Below the pieces are notes generated by a model. It was not told where the DNA came from. It did no database searches and saw nothing but the letters and a program-made list of their open reading frames with translations. 64,000 bases of DNA from CAYPLH01 sp964411505 (GTDB lineage Bacteria > Bacillota > Clostridia > CAYPLH01 > DUMO01): assembly GCA_964411505.1 (NCBI GenBank), contig CAYPLH010000018.1:3826-67825 (forward strand). Direction: 5' to 3'. Positions 18,950 through 27,008 of the stretch are shown in pieces; position 1 is the first letter of the stretch; every line of letters starts with the position of its first letter. Both the position numbers and the translations under genes were made by a program.

Positions 18950-19504
18950 TTATTCATTCTTCATTTGAAAAAATAAATTTTGAAATGATGGCTGACAAAA
19001 CACACCATGTGTTGCCATCGTGACAGTTTTACTTTGATTTTTTTTAATTCCTCTCATTGTTACGCAAGTATGTATCGCTTCAATAACAACCATAGCTCCC
19101 TCACATTTCACATTATTAATTAGAGCATTAATAATTTGATTTGTCATGTTTTCCTGTATTTGCAATCTCCGTGAATAAACTTCAACTAGTCGTGATAATT
19201 TGCTAAGACCAACAACTTTTTCAAGCGGTATATATGCTATATGGGCTTTACCGATATAGGGCAATAAATGATGCTCGCACAATGAGTGAAAATCAATATC
19301 TTTTTCCATTACAATCACTCCAGGTTGAGCTTCAAATTGTTTCCCGAGATGCTTACATTCATCTTCATGATATCCAGCAAATAATTCTTCCGCCATTCTA
19401 GCAACACGACTTGGCGTTTCGACAAGTCCTTTACGATCTGGGTTTTCACCTATACCTTCAAGATACAGTCTAACAGATTTTTTAATTTTTTCTTTATCTA
19501 TCAT
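18950..19504 (-). CDS. folE: GTP cyclohydrolase I
   Basis: 184 residues, full length. Zinc ligands are in place: C76 and H79 in SLCEHHLLPY, C147 in HTCVTMRG. The family strings NPDRKGLVETPSR and VGLSKLSRLVEVYSRRLQIQE are present. It converts GTP to 7,8-dihydroneopterin triphosphate. No other folate gene (folB, folK, folP) and no 7-deazaguanine gene (queD, queE, queC) is present. It therefore probably supplies a pterin to this pathway rather than folate or queuosine synthesis. The start ATG 19504 has GGAGG eight bases upstream. Neighbours are a VTC-like protein and a reductase/methyltransferase fusion. Confidence 0.95.
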   Translation of the reverse strand: MIDKEKIKKSVRLYLEGIGENPDRKGLVETPSRVARMAEELFAGYHEDECKHLGKQFEAQPGVIVMEKDIDFHSLCEHHLLPYIGKAHIAYIPLEKVVGLSKLSRLVEVYSRRLQIQENMTNQIINALINNVKCEGAMVVIEAIHTCVTMRGIKKNQSKTVTMATHGVFCQPSFQNLFFQMKNE

Positions 19505-19543
19505 TTATATAACCTCCGAGTTTGATGTTCCGTATTCTAATAT

Positions 19544-20941
19544 TTACACTTTTTGTTTATAGGCTTTTAACGAAAATGTAGCAGGTGCATTTGGTATGCC
19601 AGCAGATGAGTACCAGCGTTTATTATTTTTACATTGAGTTAAATAAAAATATCTTTTGTCAACATGACCGGAATGCTCATGCAAAAAATCAAGCTTCAAT
19701 CCATGTTCCGCAATAGTGGTAACAATATCACCTAAAGTCCAATCCCATGTAAACAGCAAATTATTTTTTGTTGTTTTTGATAATCTATTATCCGCCCCAT
19801 CCGAATAGCTCCCTAATTCATACGACAAATTTGCTTTTGAAATAAAATAATCTCTTATAAGATTAGGAGATTTTGACGATAAAGTTGCAGCGATTGGATG
19901 AAGTTCATTAACATACAAGAAACCGTCCGGCTTTAATAGTTTTACTACTTCATTACACCATGCTTTTAGATCTGGCAACATTATCAAAGCCCCGAAGTTG
20001 ACATATATAATATCAAAAACTTCTTCTCCGAGGATTTTTGAAGCATCATAAACGTTAGCACATTCAAAATGACAATTTACTGCACAACGATGAGCTATCA
20101 TTTCGGCAGTCTTAATTGATTCTTCTGAATAGTCCAATCCTACAAGTTCGGCACCTAACCTTGCTAAAGAAATAGTCTCAGTTCCAATATGACATTGTAA
20201 ATGTGCAATACGCTTACCTTTCAAATCACCCAGCTCGTTTATTTCATAATCAGTCAATGAACTAATGCCTGAAACCAATTCATCTATACGATAAAAGTCG
20301 GACTCAGCATGAATACTGGCACGTTCGTTCCAGTATTTTTTGTTTGTCAACATCTTACCTGTTTCACCATCAGATACAATTTTGATTTGACCTTTTAAAT
20401 CCATTAATAAATGCTTATTGCCGGTATTCTCTTTGTGTTCTGATTTGCAATAATGTAATAAGAAAGATCCAGTTTCGTTTAAGAGACAATAATCATTTAG
20501 CATCCAATGTGATAAAATATATTCCATTCCACTAATACCGTTGAAGTGCAACCCAGATCCCATCATAATAGGTTCAACCGTCAAATATAGGTCATCAACT
20601 AGTGAGTCTTTAAAAAACGGGATATTTGTAGTAGGTCCACCAAGGAGTGCGATGTTTTCATAGCCATCTTTATGCAATTTTTCAACTAGCTCGGTAATAT
20701 TTGTACAGTGAATATTAGGTATATCCGTATAGAGATTTTTACTATTAGTTAATAAATAAGTCGGCATATCCAAAAGTTTGGGATTCAAAGATTTTCTGCC
20801 TGTTATAACCGCATCATATTCCTTTACCTTATTTATGAAGAATCGCTGATCTTCTTTAGACGACCAAGCACTAACATCTTCTCGATCATTTCTGGCTATA
20901 ATCCCATCAATACTCATTACCATAAAACATGTAATTTTCAT
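19544..20941 (-). CDS. RibD-type reductase fused to SAM methyltransferase
   Basis: 465 residues in two domains. Residues 1-165 match the RibD C-terminal/dihydrofolate-reductase-like fold (MSIDGIIAR, DAVITGRKSL, ALLGGPTTN, LYLTVEPIMMGSGL). Residues 195-460 form a class I methyltransferase with SAM loop LQCHIGTETISLARLGAELVG shape, then GLDYSEESI and VNELHPIA. The reductase family acts on pyrimidine or pterin intermediates with NADPH. Immediately downstream is GTP cyclohydrolase I, so reduction and methylation of a pterin product is a natural reading; this is inference. The start ATG 20941 has AAAGGA about 11 bases upstream. I see no sign that the fusion is an artefact. Confidence 0.82.
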   Translation of the reverse strand: MKITCFMVMSIDGIIARNDREDVSAWSSKEDQRFFINKVKEYDAVITGRKSLNPKLLDMPTYLLTNSKNLYTDIPNIHCTNITELVEKLHKDGYENIALLGGPTTNIPFFKDSLVDDLYLTVEPIMMGSGLHFNGISGMEYILSHWMLNDYCLLNETGSFLLHYCKSEHKENTGNKHLLMDLKGQIKIVSDGETGKMLTNKKYWNERASIHAESDFYRIDELVSGISSLTDYEINELGDLKGKRIAHLQCHIGTETISLARLGAELVGLDYSEESIKTAEMIAHRCAVNCHFECANVYDASKILGEEVFDIIYVNFGALIMLPDLKAWCNEVVKLLKPDGFLYVNELHPIAATLSSKSPNLIRDYFISKANLSYELGSYSDGADNRLSKTTKNNLLFTWDWTLGDIVTTIAEHGLKLDFLHEHSGHVDKRYFYLTQCKNNKRWYSSAGIPNAPATFSLKAYKQKV

Positions 20942-21002
20942 TTTTGTATAATTCCTTTCACGCTATGCTGTTTAAGATTAATCAAGATATTTGCGAATTA
21001 GA

Positions 21003-22169
21003 TTATTTTAAATAACTAACTACCTTTTTAATAGCTTCAGCAGTAAGCTCAATGATTTTTTCATCAATAGAGTTATCCGTAAATAATGTAAAAAGCCTAG
21101 CTGTTACATTTTCAGCCCTAGGACAATATGAATAAAGCTTTAATTTTTGAAATAATGTAGTTTTATATAATGGTTGTGGATAAGCAATATCAATAGGAAC
21201 ACCTTCGGCACGTAATGCATCCACAATAAAATTTCGATTTTCTGCAAGAGACTCTGGTAATAATATTGGTAAGTTATGACTAACACAAACTACTTCAGAA
21301 GAATAATTTGGAAGTTCCAAATCTAATCCATTCAATATATTCCTATAAATATTTACATTATCTCTCCGCGCTTGATTGTTCTTCTCTAAAACTTGCAATT
21401 GTATTCGACCTATAGCCGCCTGTACTTCTGTCATATTATAATTATAACCAAGTCTTTCATAGCTGTACCAAGTTTTAGATGTTCGTGGAGAGCCATGTTC
21501 TTTTACTAGGCATAATCGATCAAATATTTCCATGTTAGAACATGTAATCATGCCCCCTTCTCCACAACTCATATTTTTTGTCTCATAAAAACTAAAGCAT
21601 CCAATATCCCCAAGTGCCCCGGTTTTAATACCATGATATACCGCTCCATGAGATTGGCACGCATCTTCAATTACAATCAAGCCATTTTGTTTTGCAATAT
21701 TATTAATTTCTTGCATTTGCGCCGGATGGCCATATAAATGAACTGGAATTATCGCACATGAAAGTTTTGTGATTTTACGTTCTAAATCTTTGGGATCCAT
21801 ACAAAAATTCTCATCAATATCTACAAATACAGGTGTCAAACCTTCTTGTAAAACGACAGATGCCGTAGAAACAAAGGTTACGGCAGGAACTAATACTTCC
21901 GAATTTTGAGAAAAACCAAAAGAAGCAACAGCTGTATGAAGTGCAGTAGTTCCAGAAGTGGTAGCCAATGCATATTTGGAATTAATAAAAGACGCAAATT
22001 CCCTTTCAAAACACTTAACTTCACATCCCCCTCTAAAACTAGATAGGACTCCATTTTCAATTACACGAGCCACTGCTTCAATTTCTTTGTTCGAATATTT
22101 ATTACGACGTACTATTTCGGTATTTTGGGGGAATACTGGAACTCCTCCATCGATAGCTAATTTAGGCAT
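21003..22169 (-). CDS. DegT/DnrJ/EryC1-family PLP aminotransferase
   Basis: 388 residues. The family pattern is complete: TSGTTALHTA (71-80), PAVTFVSTAS, IIPVHLYGHPA, VIEDACQSHGA, and the PLP lysine K198 in FYETKNMSCGEGG. The IDGG N-terminus and GLL-like layout resemble the branch that includes amino-sugar and aminohydroxybenzoate synthases. It most likely aminates a keto sugar, for which the broken Gfo/Idh dehydrogenase at 11184-12140 would supply the ketone. The start ATG 22169 follows a strong GGAGG. Confidence 0.9.
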   Translation of the reverse strand: MPKLAIDGGVPVFPQNTEIVRRNKYSNKEIEAVARVIENGVLSSFRGGCEVKCFEREFASFINSKYALATTSGTTALHTAVASFGFSQNSEVLVPAVTFVSTASVVLQEGLTPVFVDIDENFCMDPKDLERKITKLSCAIIPVHLYGHPAQMQEINNIAKQNGLIVIEDACQSHGAVYHGIKTGALGDIGCFSFYETKNMSCGEGGMITCSNMEIFDRLCLVKEHGSPRTSKTWYSYERLGYNYNMTEVQAAIGRIQLQVLEKNNQARRDNVNIYRNILNGLDLELPNYSSEVVCVSHNLPILLPESLAENRNFIVDALRAEGVPIDIAYPQPLYKTTLFQKLKLYSYCPRAENVTARLFTLFTDNSIDEKIIELTAEAIKKVVSYLK

Positions 22170-22222
22170 TTTCTAACCTCCTACTTAAAGTTTACATATA
22201 CCAATATGCACAAATATGTTTA

Positions 22223-22939
22223 TCATTTTGCAGTTTTCACTTGCTTAATTTCCCAAATCCTCTCAGAATATATTCCTGGCAATATGCTTTGTGCATATAA
22301 TGATGTTGCTTCAATATCTTTTTGCGTAATTTGCGATTGGTAAATAGAAAGTAATGCCTTTTTTGTCATAAATTCATTTGTGATATTGAAAATATGTTTT
22401 TTTAATACAAATAGCTTTTTAACTTTTGTTACCCACTGCATTACATCAACATAATATGCATATGGTAAATCTTCATATATATAAAAAGACATGTTATAAT
22501 TTATATGTTTCATTTCTAACAATCTCTGTATAACGCAAAACAACAACTCATGGTCAACATGTTTTTCGATTGCCATAGGGAAAAATACAGAAGCATACTG
22601 GTCTGCACAAAATAATTTTTCTAAACGATTGCAAATAGAAGTAGCAAGATCACCATCTTTTTTATAATCAAGAACATCAAACCAATTTTTATATCCACGT
22701 GCTAACGCCTCTGGATAGTCCCAATAGTTGCGAGTGCATTTTATTTTTTTAAATACCTCTTCGTTTTCCAATTTATTTATATCGTTTAATTGATCATTTT
22801 CTAAACCTAAATTTACACAACTCCAAGCAGTATTAAATATTGTGATAATGTCAATAACATTGTGTTTATTTTGTAATAACCAACCACCAAGACATAATAT
22901 TGCATCATCTATATGTGGCGCCAATATTAAAACTTTCAT
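22223..22939 (-). CDS. PIG-L/LmbE-family deacetylase
   Basis: 238 residues. The zinc motif reads APHIDDAILCLGG (H9, D11, D12), a slight variant of PHPDDE, and EKHVDHELL supplies the later His ligand. PIG-L enzymes remove N-acetyl groups from GlcNAc conjugates, as in mycothiol, bacillithiol and GPI synthesis. It overlaps the upstream glycosyltransferase by four bases (ATGA). The pair may transfer GlcNAc to an acceptor and then de-acetylate it. Confidence 0.88.
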   Translation of the reverse strand: MKVLILAPHIDDAILCLGGWLLQNKHNVIDIITIFNTAWSCVNLGLENDQLNDINKLENEEVFKKIKCTRNYWDYPEALARGYKNWFDVLDYKKDGDLATSICNRLEKLFCADQYASVFFPMAIEKHVDHELLFCVIQRLLEMKHINYNMSFYIYEDLPYAYYVDVMQWVTKVKKLFVLKKHIFNITNEFMTKKALLSIYQSQITQKDIEATSLYAQSILPGIYSERIWEIKQVKTAK

Positions 22940-24060
22940 GTTCCAAACCCACCTTGTTTATTGTTAGCAAAAAGAGACATCATTTTGGCCACATTCTTTT
23001 TGAAATCATAAATAATTTTAAACTTTTCATACCCATTATTGGAGAATAGTGAGATATATTTATTATTATTTAGCAGAAATAATATCGCCTTGCTAATTTC
23101 ATCTGTAGAAGCTGGTTCTACCAAACTACCTGTTTGTTCTTCATTGCTTATTATTTCAGGAATACCCCCTACAGCGGTTGCAATTATAGCTCTTTTCCTT
23201 GCAATTAATTCAAGTATAGATGTTGGAATACTTTCAAATAGCGAAGGTTGCACAAAGATTCTGTGTCTACTAGCAACCTCATCAATTCCTGATATAGGTA
23301 AGTATGTACCTTCGAAAAACACACTACCTGAAATACCAAGGGAAGATGTTAGCTCTTTTAGGTGTTCTTCATCTTTTCCGTGACCATATATATGTAGGGA
23401 AGTTTCAGGGAACAGTTTATTAACACTGCGCCATGCTCCAAGCAAAAAATCCACACCCTTTTCTGGTGACAGACGACATATGCAACCGATTGAATTAATA
23501 TCTCCTTCATCACCAGTCCAACCTGTAGTCACGGGGATAAGGTGAGGTATTACCTCAATTTTATTTGTGAATTTATGAAAATTACGCAATCCATATGCTA
23601 CGCTTTCACATGTAGCTACAATTATTTCAATTCGATTAATGTATTGAGATAATTCAGAACAAAACCACGTACTTGCCTCTTTACATGGGGTTGTATACTC
23701 GGTAGAAATTATTGGAACTTCGGATTTTGGATTTTCTTCAAAATAAGTAATTAATAATTTGCCTGCTGGATGCACATAAATATAATCTGGTTTCCAGTTG
23801 TTTATATCTTTTGTAAATTTTCTTAAAAATTTCTTTTCAATTATTCGCGATTGCAACTCATCGTGAAATACTTCCGGATAATAACATTCAATATTATTTA
23901 AATTAGACAATAAATCTATCCAGTAATTATACTTCGGTCGTTCTCCAATATATATTTTCAAATCGATATTTTTTTCAGCAAATTCTTTAATTAGCAAATA
24001 ATTGTAAAATTCTACTCCACCAAGCGAACTAAAAAAATCAAGCAGAAATAAAATACGCAT
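22936..24060 (-). CDS. GT4-family glycosyltransferase
   Basis: 374 residues with a GT-B fold. The N-terminus MRILFLLDFFSSLGGVEFYN carries the glycine loop. The nucleotide-sugar half has CRLSPEKGVDFLLGAW, HIYGHGKDEEHL, and the E-x7-E type motif PSLFESIPTSILELIA. The start ATG 24060 has GAGG upstream. It is translationally coupled to the PIG-L deacetylase. The donor is probably a UDP-sugar. The acceptor is unknown but may be the pterin-like or acyl part of the product. Confidence 0.88.
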   Translation of the reverse strand: MRILFLLDFFSSLGGVEFYNYLLIKEFAEKNIDLKIYIGERPKYNYWIDLLSNLNNIECYYPEVFHDELQSRIIEKKFLRKFTKDINNWKPDYIYVHPAGKLLITYFEENPKSEVPIISTEYTTPCKEASTWFCSELSQYINRIEIIVATCESVAYGLRNFHKFTNKIEVIPHLIPVTTGWTGDEGDINSIGCICRLSPEKGVDFLLGAWRSVNKLFPETSLHIYGHGKDEEHLKELTSSLGISGSVFFEGTYLPISGIDEVASRHRIFVQPSLFESIPTSILELIARKRAIIATAVGGIPEIISNEEQTGSLVEPASTDEISKAILFLLNNNKYISLFSNNGYEKFKIIYDFKKNVAKMMSLFANNKQGGFGT

Positions 24061-24145
24061 ATTTTTACCTCACAAACTGTGAAACCGTCCAATTTCACTT
24101 TCTCTTCATTCTATAGCTATCCTTACGAATCATCATCATTTCTTC

Positions 24146-24658
24146 TTACGGCAATCTTTCTAAAATCTCAAGACCAACTGCTGTCAGTTGGACACCACCC
24201 ATAATTTCAATCTCCACGATCGCCTGTCGCCTGCGAGGATGTATTTTCTTTATAATGCTTTCTCGTCCAATAAGTGGACCGTCAGTAATAAAAAAGCGAT
24301 CACCTTTGATAAATCCCTTTGATGCCTCAATACAATCCTTGCCTTGCCACAGATAATCCAATGCTGCCCGTTCCTTTTGGTGCATTGCTGCCTCATGGGT
24401 GTCACTATAGCGGAGTAATTGTATAGTTGCTTCAGATTTGTAAACGCATTCTTGTGCCCGCATTACAAACTCATCATTTTTTATTTTTGTAGTAACGAAT
24501 ATATAACCCGGAAAGGCAAGGTGAGTCACCTTTTTGACTTCGCCCTTTTTTCTGAAAAACGTCTCTACCGTCAACTTCTGGAAAGTAATCTCATCTTTAA
24601 ATACAGCGTTGGTTTCTTTTGCCGCTTTTTCTTCTTGTCCGATTTTTGCCAAAAACAC
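24146..24658 (-). CDS. NusG/LoaP-type antitermination factor, second copy
   Basis: 170 residues. The NGN domain includes GQEEKAAKE and AFPGYIFVTTK. The C-terminal KOW domain has KGDRFFITDGPLIGRESIIKKI. LoaP proteins prevent premature termination within long biosynthetic operons, which fits the roughly 24-kb set of co-directional genes that follows. The start is GTG 24658. An in-frame TGA lies four codons upstream and the best Shine-Dalgarno (GGAGGGGG, about 24696-24703) is some 37 bases away, so the first few NGN residues may be missing or the start is elsewhere. A regulatory leader peptide is also possible. Confidence 0.82.
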   Translation of the reverse strand: MFLAKIGQEEKAAKETNAVFKDEITFQKLTVETFFRKKGEVKKVTHLAFPGYIFVTTKIKNDEFVMRAQECVYKSEATIQLLRYSDTHEAAMHQKERAALDYLWQGKDCIEASKGFIKGDRFFITDGPLIGRESIIKKIHPRRRQAIVEIEIMGGVQLTAVGLEILERLP

Positions 24659-25082
24659 AAATAAAAATCAGTGTATCCAATATATTTGATATTTACCCCC
24701 TCCAATAGCAAACCTACATACAGCTTTGCCCTTTCACTTGCTTACTAGCATGTACCAGATTTAATTAAAAAATTTTGAAATTTTCAAGCTCATGTTAAAT
24801 ATGATTACACATCACGCTTTAGTTGGTTTTGTCAAGAATTTCAAGGTAAAAGATCATTAATCCATGCAAAAAGGTGGGTTTGTTTTTCACTGTCGGATTG
24901 TGTTGGATCAAGTAGTTTTAAAGTATGCTTTTCTTGACATAAAAAAACACCCTTTCAGAGTAATTTTTTGTCAGGATACATCTCTCTCCTTTCACATGCT
25001 GTTGTTTATAATATATAGAGAATAATATATACCCTATATACATAAAAAGCATGCTACTTGAAGTTTATATAACATACAAATC

Positions 25083-25113
25083 TACTAACCGACGACGAAT
25101 CAGCCTGTTAGTA
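25083..25113 (-). promoter_or_regulatory. leader hairpin, candidate LoaP recognition element
   Basis: Perfect 7-bp arms TACTAAC (25083-25089) and GTTAGTA (25107-25113) enclose a 17-base GC-richer loop. There is no U-run, so it is not a simple terminator. Its position in the 5' leader is what suggests a regulatory role. Confidence 0.4.
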
Positions 25114-25169
25114 CACTTGTATTTTGTATCAGAATAAAAGGTTGTTCTCTTTCTTATTTGTACAACATC

Positions 25170-25198
25170 AAATTACCATAATTTTTTATGCTTGTCAA
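25170..25198 (-). promoter_or_regulatory. sigma-A-type promoter for loaP2 and the cluster
   Basis: On the minus strand TTGACA (25193-25198) is followed after 17 bases by TAATTT (25170-25175). The -35 is perfect and the -10 is weak, which would suit a regulated promoter. Confidence 0.5.
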
Positions 25199-25376
25199 CA
25201 ATTTTTTTGTATGTTTTTCTGCCTTTTTTTCTGCTAAAGCTGCTAATCATGTAATACTCTATATTTTGCGTGTTATAGATTCATTATTTCTCATAGCAGC
25301 TTTTCAGGTTATATTTTGAACACCGTATAACTTTATATGTATCCATATGATACTTATGTTTGTATAATTCGACAAG

Positions 25377-25919
25377 TTATCCAATCCTAGCTTTGTCTTC
25401 CTCTACAGGTTTTACAATATCAATTCCCAAAATGAATTTGTAACAAGTATTAAACATGCATAACTCAATTTTTACTGCCTTTTGCCGCTTGTTTATTTCT
25501 TTTACTATACCGTGGTACCCTTTAAATGCCCCATCAATTATCTGCACTTTAGAACCAACTGCGATACCTTTTAAAATCCTTATTACGCCTTGATCGTCGG
25601 TTAAATCTAATATAGGTTTCATCTCTTCATCGCTTATAATTTTTATTCCATCCTCGCTTATCCCTAAAATCTTAGTTGGGCGTGGTATATTTCGTATAGT
25701 ATAGAATATTTTATGGGTCATAATGAGCTTAATAAATACATATCCGGGAAACAAGGTCTTGGCAACCACCTCCATTTTACCATTTTTCCGTTCATATCTC
25801 TCGCGTCTAGGTATTAATAACTCATAATTAATACCCTTTAACCTTTGTTCAATGAATTTTGTGAGTTTTTCCTCCTGTCCAGTAAAAGTAAATATTACAT
25901 GCCAATTTCTTTCTGGCAT
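25377..25919 (-). CDS. loaP: NusG/LoaP-type antitermination factor, first copy
   Basis: 180 residues. The NGN domain (1-115) has NWHVIFTFTGQEEKLTKFIE and LFPGYVFIKL. The KOW motif VGSKVQIIDGAFKGYHGIVKEI follows. These mark a specialised NusG paralog; housekeeping NusG sits with secE/rplK, which are absent here. The start ATG 25919 has AAGGGGG seven bases upstream. It heads the co-directional cluster. Two LoaP-like proteins at one locus is unusual. They may bind different leaders or form a relay. Confidence 0.85.
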   Translation of the reverse strand: MPERNWHVIFTFTGQEEKLTKFIEQRLKGINYELLIPRRERYERKNGKMEVVAKTLFPGYVFIKLIMTHKIFYTIRNIPRPTKILGISEDGIKIISDEEMKPILDLTDDQGVIRILKGIAVGSKVQIIDGAFKGYHGIVKEINKRQKAVKIELCMFNTCYKFILGIDIVKPVEEDKARIG

Positions 25920-26147
25920 ATAAGTTCCCCCTTAACCGCCTGGAAGTGAACTATTTTACATACGATTATATACACAGTTGTATGTTCGATTCTCAGGACT
26001 CGCTTTCACTTAGTATGATAATTTACAATCACTTATTTGTATATAGTATTTTTCCTACTTTATAGTAAAAAACCAATATTACTTGAAAACAGACTATAAT
26101 ATTAAAATTGGAATATATTTTATTGAGAATTTCACTACTTATTTCCC

Positions 26148-26176
26148 TTGTGATTTTTAAATATTTTTTCTATAAT
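26148..26176 (+). promoter_or_regulatory. sigma-A-type promoter for amidase gene
   Basis: TTGTGA (26148-26153), a 17-base spacer and TATAAT (26171-26176), about 33 bases before the amidase start. Confidence 0.65.
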
Positions 26177-26208
26177 AAATATGCACTCATATACCAAGGA
26201 GGTAATCA

Positions 26209-27006
26209 ATGAAAGAGAAGAGCATCTTTTATATAATTTTATTCGCAGCTATTTTATGTACTATATTACTTGCAACCTTTGACTACAATGGCAACAGGGG
26301 GTCAAACCCTTTCTTGGGTACGCCTGAACAATCTTCTTTGGATCCGACACAAAACATCCACCAGGGTGCAGCTATCAGCAATGCTACATTACCGCCTGTT
26401 AAAACAGAGGTAAAGGATGCAGTATCCCCAGAAGAACCTCTTCTCGTTGTTATAGATGCTGGTCATGGAGGAATCGATCCCGGTTGTGTCGACAACGGAT
26501 TAAAAGAGAAGGATATTGTTCTTGATATTGCATTAAAGCTCAATGAGATTCTAAAAAAAAGTGATATTGCTACGTATATGATAAGAGAGGGGGATGACTT
26601 TGTTGACCATGAAGAAAGAATAGAGATTGCAAACGATAAAAATGCAGCTCTTTTTTTAAGCATACATTGTGATTGGTTTGAAGACAAAAGTGTAAACGGC
26701 ACTCAGACCCTTTATATGCCCTCAAGAGCCTTAAAAAAAGGCAAACTAATCGAAATTGATTATGCGCTAACAATACAGGAAGAACTGATGAATTCTCTTA
26801 AAACAAATGACCGGGGTATTAACGACCGATCTGATCTGGCTGTGTTAAGCAGCGCAAAAATGCCTTCTGTAATAGTTGAGTTAGGCTTTTTATCTAGCGA
26901 AAAAGATGTGGTATTTTTAAAAAGCAGTGATTTTAGAGAAAAAACTGCAGAAGCTCTTGCAAGAGGGATACAAAAGTCATTATTGAAGATAAACGGTGAG
27001 GAATAA
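26209..27006 (+). CDS. N-acetylmuramoyl-L-alanine amidase, membrane-anchored
   Basis: 265 residues. A single N-terminal membrane segment (6-25) is followed by a linker of about 55 residues and an Amidase_3 domain with its zinc ligands: DAGHGGIDPG, the Glu in LKEKDIVLDIA, SIHCDWF, and VELGFLSS. It cleaves the bond between muramic acid and the peptide stem outside the membrane. A strong AAGGAGGT precedes ATG 26209. It is divergent from loaP and convergent with dusB. It resembles CwlD-type enzymes, but a second candidate lies at 47666-48433, so I do not give a symbol. Confidence 0.88.
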   Translation: MKEKSIFYIILFAAILCTILLATFDYNGNRGSNPFLGTPEQSSLDPTQNIHQGAAISNATLPPVKTEVKDAVSPEEPLLVVIDAGHGGIDPGCVDNGLKEKDIVLDIALKLNEILKKSDIATYMIREGDDFVDHEERIEIANDKNAALFLSIHCDWFEDKSVNGTQTLYMPSRALKKGKLIEIDYALTIQEELMNSLKTNDRGINDRSDLAVLSSAKMPSVIVELGFLSSEKDVVFLKSSDFREKTAEALARGIQKSLLKINGEE

Positions 27007-27008
27007 AT

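Larger units (their letters stand above)
24659..25376 (-). promoter_or_regulatory. 718-base leader region between the two LoaP genes
   Basis: No gene seen. It holds a minus-strand promoter (25170-25198), a hairpin (25083-25113) about 50 bases after the expected start site, and a long-range 10-bp inverted repeat (AAAGCTGCTA 25236-25245 with TAGCAGCTTT 25294-25303). The rest is very AT-rich. LoaP proteins of Bacillus act on an RNA hairpin in the operon leader, so this long leader is a likely site of regulation. Confidence 0.5.
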
